In this document: positions 11,101-20,155 of the stretch, piece by piece
Layout of the letters: every line of letters starts with the position of its first letter
Numbering within the stretch: the stretch's first letter is position 1
NCBI RefSeq assembly: GCF_947507565.1
Contig: NC_089188.1
Span: forward strand, 1,054,001 to 1,118,000
Origin: Oscarella lobularis
Lineage: Eukaryota > Porifera > Homoscleromorpha > Homosclerophorida > Oscarellidae
Reading direction: 5' to 3'
Length of the DNA stretch: 64,000 nt
Made by a program: the position numbers and the translations under genes
The notes under the pieces: model-generated
Seen by the model: the letters and a program-made list of their open reading frames with translations, nothing else
What the model was told of the DNA's origin: nothing
The model's database searches: none

Positions 11101-12315
11101 TGGATCGGCGCCTGGCGATAACGATACGGTCAATCTGACGATGGTGGCTAATACGACGACGTCTCACACGTTCGGTGGCTTAAGTCTTGTGCGGAATCAA
11201 GTCTACTATGCAAAAGTTTGCGCGACGAGCGGTGCTCGGCTTCGAACATGCGTTCACTCCAACGGAGTGCTGATTGAGATCTACCAGTACAGACCAACAT
11301 GCAACTGCACATCTGTAGCTTTGTTTTGCGCTGTCCTGGTTGACGTTCAGTCGGTTGGGAGCAACGCAATGCTTGTGTAAGATTATTCCCGGTCTGTTGA
11401 TTTGGGATTGATTTCTTATTAGAAAACCGGTCAATGAAGCTAATGCTACTTGCTTGAATCGAAATTTGTGGGAAAACGGAGGTAGTCTTGTCAATTTCGG
11501 TGGAAACAAGTAAGACCTCAATTGACTTGTTCTTATTTAATTTTTCTTGTTTAGCTGGAACGATACTTTCTGCGAGGTTTCTTCCAAGTCGTTCGCAGTT
11601 CAACAAGGTTTCACCAAGATGTGAGTTTAAAATAAGATCATGTTTTAGGCAGGAATATTATGTGCACGTCTTGTAGGGATCTTTCTGAACTTCCCTGTCT
11701 TCTTCACAGGTTTGTAGTTAATTAAATCTTTATTATTTAGAGTTCTTGCCTATTGATTGCAGTTCATCTCCTACGTCTCCACTTGATGTCAACTTCGTGG
11801 AACATCTGTAACCATGTGGAGTAGTACGAATTTGCTTGGCGTAAAACTTGCGTCTAGATATAAAAAGCCAAATGGACGGCTTGGGGTTAGGACAACTGAC
11901 TTATCAACGGTGAATGAGACGATTGACAGCTTGCGATCAGCGCCCTGCGACTGTGAACAAGAAGTTTTATTTCGGTGGCTGCAAGGACACATCGAAGCAA
12001 ATACGTCAAGGTGCACGTGGAAAGGAAACGAACTTCTTCTGTCACTTACAATCAATGGTTAGTTCCTCGCATTATCGAGCTCAATTGACGTAGTATGTAG
12101 GAGACAAATGCGGTCTACTTCGTGCACCTACACACAGTCGTGTATCGTGTTCTTCACCTGCCAGCGGTCAACAGGAGACGTGCACAGTCCAGTGTGACCA
12201 CGGGTTTGGCTTACGCAGTTCATCGGTGCAGATATGCGATCCGGTAGTTGGGTGGTCTTTCAATGCTACTGGCAAGCCCACTGGCAATCATTTGCGTTGC
12301 GTCCCCATCATCTGA
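5125..12315 (+). CDS. YWTD locus A: giant secreted mosaic (YWTD propellers, EGF, Ig, TSP1, FN3-like repeats, sushi)
   Basis: I join sixteen exons: 5125-5176, 5242-5798, 5854-6076, 6132-6248, 6313-6700, 6751-6916, 6964-7597, 7652-7875, 7929-8168, 8219-11376, 11423-11509, 11555-11620, 11677-11709, 11763-11807, 11858-12057 and 12101-12315. All phases agree and the total is 6405 bases (2134 residues). Order: signal peptide (1-17); YWTD beta-propeller (about 18-277); EGF (278-316); second propeller (317-about 580); EGF; Ig domain (about 615-712); TSP1 repeat with [12 protein letters not shown] (about 713-790); cysteine-rich disintegrin-like region; a 3.2-kb exon with five to six FN3-like repeats, each ending like AGL..SDGV..DTTP; an unnamed Cys domain with [14 protein letters not shown]; and a terminal sushi-like domain. 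No membrane segment is present, so it is predicted secreted. The first half is nearly identical to locus C, and the C-terminal module is shared with the thrombospondin-type genes at 37 and 40 kb. It probably arose by fusion of a receptor to a matrix protein. Confidence 0.8.
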
Positions 12316-12473
12316 TCTGATGATAGGGACTGGCACTGAGTAAGAATGTTAGCTAGTATTCATTTTTGTGCAATCCTTTGGAGACTTTAGTTTAGGAAGA
12401 CCGACATAGTTACAAAGTGGGCGCGTCCTTATCAGTTTCCTATCGCTGATGTAGATTACATGCTGTACGGGGA

Positions 12474-13000
12474 TTGAAGGCGCAGAGTTACGGACCTACA
12501 GCGCAGAAGGACCGAATGCGGTCGAAAGACAAAGAAATCACCGATGCAGAAGCGAAGACAAAGCTCCGTCGTTTAGGTAGGTGCAAACGAATGGACCCGA
12601 GGCCCCCTTTGGGGAAAACGAACGAAACATGCACTCTCTATCCAGATTTAGACGCTTACGCGTCGGTCGTCCACGCTCTCCGAGCTCAGGGAAGTTTCGA
12701 CCAGTAAGCAAAAACGCCTAAAGATCATAGAACGCCCGCGAAACTCTTCTCGCCTCGTTTTTTTCTCGCTAGCGCTAAACGCGACGCGCTCAAACTTCTA
12801 TGCAAGCAACTGCATGAGGTAAGCCCGCGACGCAACAGCATAACCGAAGACCGGAAATTCGACGGGCAGCAAACGACGAAAAACTCGCGATCCTCGGTAA
12901 ACCCATCGCAATAGAGCACGACAATCTCGACGATTTCTTCGGCGAAGATTCGTCGGCGGGCTGGAGCCGACGCGCTGTCGCGGCGAAACCGCCCGTATCT
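12474..13000 (+). pseudogene. EMSY-like ENT-domain gene fragment
   Basis: Exons ending at 12576, then 12652-12703, 12773-12818 and 12839 onward splice in phase. They read KLRRLDAYASVVHALRAQG, then SFDQ/H, AKRDALKLLCKQLHE and HNRRPEIRRAANDEKLAIL. This matches the order and motifs of the ENT domain known from EMSY (AYASVVHALRAQG and a basic RRAxNDE motif). Only this N-terminal domain is present. The last exon runs, still open, into the copied 5' leader of YWTD locus B at about 12990. It is therefore a duplicated or truncated fragment joined to receptor sequence rather than a full EMSY gene. Confidence 0.65.
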
Positions 13001-13036
13001 GTCGCGTTCCGGTTAGCTGAGTGCCAGTTCCTTGTG

Positions 13037-13864
13037 ATGTTTGCACGGAGCTCTGCTCAATTGGAGGTGAACGTTTCGGCTTTCATTTGACCCAGCAGAA
13101 TTTGAAACAACTGTCCATATGTAGCTTCGACTGACTTTTTGCTTTTGTCGGAAACAAATCAACTGCGAGGAATCTCTCTGACCAACGGCTCCACCGACGT
13201 TATAACAGCCATCGGGGGATTGTCGCGCGCAGTAGCGGTTGACTTTTTGGCCGAAACAGAGCAGCTGGTCTGGTCCGACGTGATCGATGATACGATATCC
13301 GTCATAAACAAAAATGGAACAAATAAGCAAATCCTTTTGAAAGGCCTCTCCGTTCCCGACGGACTTGCCGTCGACTGGATAGGGCGAAACGTCTTCTTCA
13401 CCGACACTGGCCTGGACGTCATCGGAGTGGTGGGAGTAGACGTACAGGTAGATGTAAGAAGGCGAATGTAGAAGTTTCAATACAACACTTTTTTCACAGA
13501 ATCAAGTGGCACAGACACATGGCTTCACGTTGGGTTTTCTATTATGGGCGTCACTGTTCTAGCATGCATTGTACTCATCGCAATTCTATTTGCGAGGAAG
13601 CAGCGGCGGTCTGCTGGAAGCAACATTAGCGGCGCACCGTCGTCGCCGGCCACTCACGCTGTCACTATTAGAAATGAGGCGTTCAGATCACCTAGCCCGT
13701 CAGGCGACTTCCCCCAAAAGACCGAAGACGTCGTCTATGCCACGATTGAAGAACATATCTACAACAAACCGCCTCTCAACAAAGTTCCGGGTTCCGTGCC
13801 AAAGACCCGGGCTGCTGCCGCTGCCGCTGCCACTACTACAAGTCTTTACGCGCATATGAAGTAA
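13037..13864 (+). pseudogene. YWTD locus B: internally deleted receptor remnant
   Basis: Three parts match locus C. The signal exon (13037-13066) has lost 22 bases of the hydrophobic core, so it ends in phase 0 instead of 1. The first propeller exon starts at 13125 but stops matching after GVVGVD near 13442. The transmembrane and tail exon (13500-13864) contains the membrane segment WLHVGFSIMGVTVLACIVLI and the tyrosine motif VVYATI. EGF, second propeller, Ig and stalk are missing, and the phases of the three pieces do not fit. The tail exon by itself is open and well preserved, ending in an alanine run and YAHMK. Confidence 0.75.
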
Positions 13865-13999
13865 CTCTGAAAAAGCTACTCATTGATGTTAACTGTGATG
13901 GTTTTTCAAACGTATACATTTACTCCATTATCAGTGATCCGCAACACTGCACCATTAGCTTTCGCGGGAGTTTGTCAAGTGCTTATCCGGGTCGCGTAG

Positions 14000-15370
14000 C
14001 GACGTGCGGCAAGATGGATCCTAGCCTCCTCACTTTCCGACTTGTCGCTCTCGTGCCTGTGCAGATTTTCACCGTCGACAGCCGAGATTTTTGACATATC
14101 GAGTCTACGAGCCGGTCCGCCGCCGTCGGTAGGCGAAATCCTTCTTGCCAACTGCCAACTTGGGAAACAGCTTCGTCGTGCCTCACGTCGTCGTGAACAT
14201 GCTTCTATAGAAGGACTTGCTCAACGCGGAAGGTTAACGTCACGTATACTAGACATTTAGCTCTTCAATAGACGCCGTTTGACGAGGCTACCCCTCTACT
14301 CTCTCATGACTGTCGACGAAGAGACCATCGCTAAGTGTCTGAGCGAGCAAGAGCACTTGAAGAGCATCGACATATCGTTCTGTCCTCCTTGGAAAATGTC
14401 GTCGGGACCCCATCGAGGGACTCCCTTACGTACTTCGCTGCGAATCACGTGAAGGGCGACATCGGTTGGAACGCGTTGGAGTATTTTTTAAATTTGAGGT
14501 ATCTCGATCTGAGCTTTACGGATCTCACTATAAAGCATTTTCGCGCTGCGATGACGTCATTACGCCTTTTGGAGCATCTCAATCTATCCGGAACGAGTCT
14601 AACTTGGTATGAAGTATTTTGCACTGCAGATGTTTTCATCGGATGGCCTAACGGAGTTGTTTAAGAATTCGCTGGTGATAATGAGCGCCGGGGATTGGAA
14701 GGCTGACAAAGGCCGTCGATCTACAGTTGAAAATGCAGCGTCTTTTGAGTCTGGACGTTTTTTATGCTGTAATGCGTCCGGGTGAAATTTCGATGAATCC
14801 TGACTCATATTGCGATGAACGTTTGTATATAACGCTTTGTAATATTCTACGCTGCCCTTTATCTCTGACTCATCTTGACGTGTCGTACAACATCGAGTGG
14901 GACCTATTGGCAGATCTGCTTGTGAAAGCAGATCGTCTTGATCAGCTGCGATTCCTTGGTAACATGTCCGAAGATTGGTGTTCTGTGCTTCCCGAGACGT
15001 TGACTTCCCGTCCTAATTTGAAACTGGCTAATTACGCTTTCTTACCTGGCGTTTTGTGCTTTGAGTACCAGTTTCACCAGAATCATGCTCTCAAAAATAG
15101 CGACTATTTCTATTTCGCTCTGTCTGATTATTTCTGGCGGGTGTCCGGTTTCACATCTAACGCACGCGATGGGAAACAACGACTTCTTTTGCCGATTTGC
15201 TACGTTTTGGCGACGTGAACAGGGACGTCCTTAGCTTGTGGAATATCCTCGAACCATCAGCACACTCCGTCGACATCGGAATCGAGGTTTAGACGTGAGC
15301 CTGTTGCTTCGCCAATTCCGCTCACTGCAAGACGGAATAGGACCACGCGTGGCGTTTTCTTTTTGTGCTC
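14000..15370 (+). pseudogene. Leucine-rich-repeat gene remnant (possibly ZYG11-like), frames broken
   Basis: Several frames read as leucine-rich repeats: LRYLDLSF, LEHLNLSGTSLTWYE (14335-14664) and LSLTHLDVSYNIEWDLLADL (14727-15218). Upstream, 14280-14390 reads SEQEHLKSIDISFC in another frame. Open stretches change frame without splice sites that repair them. The 3' end (15130-15370) is the block shared with 4730-5000 and 19240-19450. The repeat layout recalls ZYG11-type substrate receptors, but the resemblance is weak. Confidence 0.5.
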
Positions 15371-15538
15371 AACAGTGAACAAAAATGCAGCTTAGTAACC
15401 CTTCGGGGCATTTCTCCAATCACACGCACTTCAATCGACAGCGTGTCACTCCCAACTCATTCTGCATGAGGGTGTTTCAGTTTCAGTGGGCTCGCCCGTA
15501 TCTACCGCGCTCCGGTAGCTGAGTGCCAGTTCCTTGTG

Positions 15539-18500
15539 ATGTTTGCACAGTTTTTTCTTGGCCTGCTGCTGGAGCTCTGCTCAATTGGAGGTGAACATTT
15601 GGGCTTTCATTTGACCCAGCAGCATGAAACAACTGTCCGTTTGTTCTTTATAGCTTCAGCTGACTTTTTGCTATTGTCGGAAACAAATCAACTGCGAGGA
15701 ATCTCTCTGACTAGCGGCTCCACCGACGTTATAACAGCCATCAGAGGATTGTCACGCGCTATAGCAGTTGACTATTTGGCCGAAACAGAACAGCTTTTCT
15801 GGTCAGACTTGACCCACAAGACGATATCAGCCATAAACAAAAATGGAACAAATCAACGAGTCCTTCTAAAAGGACTCTCCGTTCCCGATGGACTTACCGT
15901 TGACTGGATAGGTAAAAACGTCTACTTCACCGACACAGGGCTTGACGTCATCGGAGTGGTGGGAGTAGACGGAAGTTTTCCTCGTATTCTTATCGATTCG
16001 GCGCTGGACGAGCCGCGAGCCATTTCAGTCAATCCAGCAGCCGGGTACATGTACTGGACAGACTGGGGGGCAACAGCCAAAATTGAACGATCGTACATGA
16101 GCGGGCGAGGTCGAACAACAATTATCAGCGGGAATCTCCGCTGGCCGAACGGTCTCTGCTTAGATATCGTCGGCAAGCGCATGTATTGGATTGATGGGTT
16201 TTACGATAAGGTGACTAGGAAATCTTACGTTTTTCTGCTACTTTTGATTGAGTACTTTATCTCAGATTGAGTCTTCTGATCTCAACGGATCTGGTCGCAA
16301 AGTCATCTCTTCTATACGTGACTATCATCCGTTTGGTATAACTCTCAATGGTTCCTATCTGTTCTGGACTGCCAGGTCGAGAAAAGCTGTCTATAAAACG
16401 TCTCTGAATGGAGGCAATTCTGTTTCTTTTGCCACGCTTACGGCTACTCCCTTTGGCATAACCGTCTATCGTGATTCCTTCAAAGGAGGTGATTAACTGA
16501 ATAAGTTACGTATTTAGGCTACTATGTTGGGTACTCTAGGAATGAATGGCTGCTCGGGAAGAAAATGCGATCAGCTTTGTCTGCCGGAACCTTCAATGTC
16601 CTTTGTATGTGCGTGCAGCTACGGTGAACTACAAAACGACCACCGAACGTGTAAAAGTACGTACACTACAGTAGAAAAAATCTTTTTATGTACTTACTGT
16701 ACTATCTAGGTCCCGACAGTTTTTTACTTGTTAGCGACTTTGACTCGGTCCGAGGTCTGGCTATTGACACGTTAGAAAATGCAATCAAATCACACACCGG
16801 TTTTACGAGAGCTATAGCCGTCGACTACGATCCTCTGACTGACGACATCTACTACACAGACGTTTCCGTCGGCTCTATTGAACGCATTTTGTTCCGAACC
16901 GGTGCTAGGACAACCGTCGTCGGTTCTCTCGCAGTTGCCGATGGTGTTGCTGTAGATTGGATCGGCCGAAACTTATTCTACACCGACGCGGGTCTCGATC
17001 ACATTGGAATGGCTCGTCTCGACGGCACGGGTCACGTAGTCGTGATAGCTTCCGGTTTAGACCAGCCTAGAGCAATTGCTCTTGCATTAGAAGAAGGGTA
17101 ATCACTGCAGCTTCCTTTATAGGCTCTTTTAGTTAATTCACGTTTCTGTAGACTGATGTTTTGGACAGATTGGGGAACGACTCCGAAGATCGAGAAGGCG
17201 TGGATGGATGGAACTAATCGAAGAATGATAGTGAGCGGTAATCTCGGATGGCCAAACGGTATCGCTCTCGATACCACGACCCAAACTCTTTACTGGGTCG
17301 ATGCGCAACTTGATAAAGTACGAGATAGGAAACTGAATGTTTCTAGTTTGAAACGTCGTTTTAGGTGGAAAAATGCCATTTCAACGGAAACGGTCGAACA
17401 GTTCTCTCCCAGCCGTCCGATCCCATTCATCCGTACGGCTTGGCGCTCTACGACGGCTATTTGTACTGGACTGATTGGATCGCTAAAAATGTCGTTCGCA
17501 TGCCGATTGACGGCGGCAGCAATCACAGCGTTTACGCTCTACCGTTTCCTCGTCTCAAGCAACCGAGTGGACTGGTGGTCCACAATTCGACTGCTCGTCG
17601 CATGGAACAAAATTCTTGTTCCGTCTCCAACGGCAACTGCCTACAATTTTGCGTCGCCGTTCCCGGGGGCCGTCGTTGCGCGTGCTCCGCTTCGGAGACC
17701 GATGCTTGCAAGCCAGTCATTGTTTCTGGACCAACGTCGACGACTGTCTATCAACTCAGCGCCGTTACTTTGAATTGCACGGTAGGTGGGCTCGTGACAA
17801 CGGGAGTAGCAATCAGTTCGTTTGGATGGAAGAAAAATGGCATAACGATGCGCACTCAATACGGAAGCAGTTCGGCGGACATTCGCACTTTGTGGACGAT
17901 TCCAGCAGCTACGAAATTAGACGGCGGATTGTATTCCTGCTGGGCAACGAATAAGTATGGCACTCGCACTTCTTCTAGCGCTCTTCTCATCGTGGCAGGT
18001 AATCAACGTACTTAGTAGCGTACAGGGGTTGAAATTTTGTGGCCTTTAGATAGTCCTACTACGGTTAATCCAACTACCCCGACTACTGCCAATCCGACTA
18101 CTCCTTCGACTGCCAATCCAACTACTCCTACTACTGCCAATCCAACTACTCCTTCTACGGCTATTCCGACTACTCCTACTACTGCCAATCCGGCGTTTCA
18201 GCCAGGTATGTCGTCAGTTTTTTAATGACCAAATACACGACCAAAGCATCATTGATTTTTTACAGAATCGGTGGGCTCAAACATGTGGCTTTTCGTTGGG
18301 CTTTCTTTTCTGGGCGCAGTTGTTCTGGGATGTATTATTCTTATCGCGATTCCTCTTGCAAGGAGGCAGCGGCAGTCTGCGAGAAACAACAGCGCACCGC
18401 CGAATAACGAAGCAGCCCCAGCCGTTATCATCTATAAAAAAAATGCGGCATACAGGCCGCCTTGCTCGACGTACGATACTACTACTAAGACCGATGAACC

Positions 18501-18552
18501 AATCTATGCCACTATTGACGAAAATGTCTGCAACAAACCTCGCTACTACTAG
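15539..18552 (+). CDS. YWTD locus C: single-pass receptor with two YWTD propellers, EGF, Ig, mucin-like stalk and tyrosine tail
   Basis: Nine exons: 15539-15590, 15654-16210, 16266-16488, 16540-16656, 16710-17097, 17152-17317, 17365-17998, 18050-18205 and 18266-18552. They join in phase to 2580 bases (859 residues). Signal peptide 1-17; propeller 1 with [22 protein letters not shown] ([16 protein letters not shown]); propeller 2 with [16 protein letters not shown]-like [14 protein letters not shown]; Ig domain ending [13 protein letters not shown]; Thr/Pro stalk of TTP(T/S)TANP repeats; membrane helix about 772-795; tail 796-859 with EPIYATIDEN. YWTD-EGF units are ligand-binding modules of LDL-receptor-family and nidogen proteins, while the Ig pairing is unusual. 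LDLR-A repeats and an NPxY endocytosis motif are absent. Exon sizes match locus A exactly through exon 7, so the two are recent duplicates. Confidence 0.85.
18050..18205 (+). repeat. Thr/Pro-rich stalk minisatellite in locus C
   Basis: Imperfect repeats of about 27-30 bases (ccaactactcctactactgc and variants) encode the TTPTTANP-type stalk, presumably O-glycosylated. Confidence 0.7.
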
Positions 18553-18824
18553 TACTAGAAGTATGCTGTGCCAAAGCCTGCGACGTTCTCTTCACGCCTT
18601 CAGTGCAAATGAAGTAACTCTATAAACCAATTCCTTTAGTTTGTGCCCATTTCGTGTCGACGTGATTAACTTTTTTTCTACTCTTTTAGTCAAATATGTA
18701 CCAGGTATGCTCCTCCGCACAGCCGCAGCTCCTGCCCACACAGTTGCCCGCACCATGCCCGCACAGAAGTAAAATCAATTGCAGCCTCGCGAGCTCAGGC
18801 CCTTCTCCCTGATCTCTCGTCCAT

Positions 18825-19180
18825 AAAAGCTACAAACAAACCTGATCAAGAAAGCATCCCCAGTTTGTCTATAAAGCTTTGGTTGGAAATGAAGGAGCAG
18901 TTGCCAGTGATGCTTGTCTGGAAACTTTTCAAGTTTTGCTGTCATGCCAAGTTCTCTCGGCAAGGGGCAGATGAAGAACTACGTGCACTTGGGGCATTTA
19001 GTGGAAACACAAACCTGAAAAATACAAAATTCAAGAATGTTCTTTTCGTAAATACTGAGAGCACCTGAAATTGTTCGATGACCTACAATCATGCTACAAT
19101 GACCAAAGCGTTCAAGTTGCCGTTATGACTGAAACTATTTACGGCAGAATTTTTACAAAAACTGTACGTAAATAGGTCTA
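18825..19180 (+). pseudogene. 3' fragment of the vanin-like gene
   Basis: The segment starting taaaagctacaaacaaacct matches 4200-4675 of the vanin-like gene, including the block FCCHAKFSRQ..ELRALGAFSG and the 3' flank tacatgtctatgttttgtgt. Internal deletions and shifts destroy the frame. The catalytic part is absent. Confidence 0.85.
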
Positions 19181-19239
19181 GTAGTACATGTCTATGTTTT
19201 GTGTAAAGGCAATGTCACTTTCTTGCCGCCCTCCCTCGC

Positions 19240-19760
19240 CCGATTTCTGGCGGGTGTCCGGTTTCACATCTAACGCACGCAATGAGGAACAACGACTTCT
19301 TTTGCCGGATTTGCTACGTTTTGGCAACGTGAGCAGGAACGTCCTTAGTTTGTGGAATATCCTCGAACCATCAGCACACTCTGTCGACATCGGAAAAGAG
19401 GTTTCTACTACGTCGCAAACGTGAGCCTGTTGCTTCAGCAATTCCGCTCACTGCAAGACGGAAAATAGGACCGCGCGTTTATCGTCGGTCTCTTCTATCG
19501 ACTCTTCAAACTCCCCTCGTTCGAGAAGAGCCCGTTGTCGAGCTCATTCCGATGCTCAAGCGTCAGACAGGAATTTTCCTCTTCGACAACGAAATTCTTT
19601 TCTGTCTGCTTGGGAACGTGGAGAGCGAATCAGTCCGAGCCTTGTGAAATCCGTATGCGTCAGACATTGCTTGAGGGCGGCCACGTTTTCCTGCTGAATT
19701 GGAGTGGTTTTCGTTCCCAAAAGACTGGACGGAACTAAGCTAACTCCAGAAATTAGCACT
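19240..19760 (+). pseudogene. Leucine-rich-repeat-type gene fragment (copy 3, longest C-terminal part)
   Basis: It carries the same block as 4730-5000 and 15130-15370 and extends further. Open pieces include FWRVSGFTSNARNEEQRLLL, LRFGNVSRNVLSLWNILEP and, in another frame, ELIPMLKRQTGIFLFDNEIL. The frames do not join, so I treat it as decayed. Bases 19761-20090 are the shared 5' flank of loci D and H and hold no gene. Confidence 0.55.
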
Positions 19761-20096
19761 TCACAAATGTGCTAGTGGCGATCTCAGACTGTACAAGCAC
19801 AATACAGTTCATTAGATGCCACTGTTGAAGTACAAAAGACTACTTCCTACTTCCTTTAACATCAGTGTGAATCCAGTCACGGATGTCTTATCAAGATGAC
19901 AGTAATACTGGTGAATGGCGACATAGGCGGACGCCAAGTGCCAAGTGCTAGCGCCTGAGGAGTGATGCGGATGTGGAGGTGGCCTTGAGCTCAGGGAATC
20001 CGTCTGCGCTTCATTAGTGAGCACGGGTTGGCACGGACCAGTTGGCGCTCGCCCCTCAAGTTCGTCGCCCGTCGTCGTACGTCGTCGCCTGTCGCA

Positions 20097-20124
20097 ATGC
20101 TAAGGCAATTTCACCTTCCTCTTT

Positions 20125-20155
<31 letters not shown>

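Noticed and set aside
13500-13864. Locus B as an intact short receptor
   Set aside because: The signal exon, propeller exon and tail exon have incompatible phases, and the signal core is deleted.
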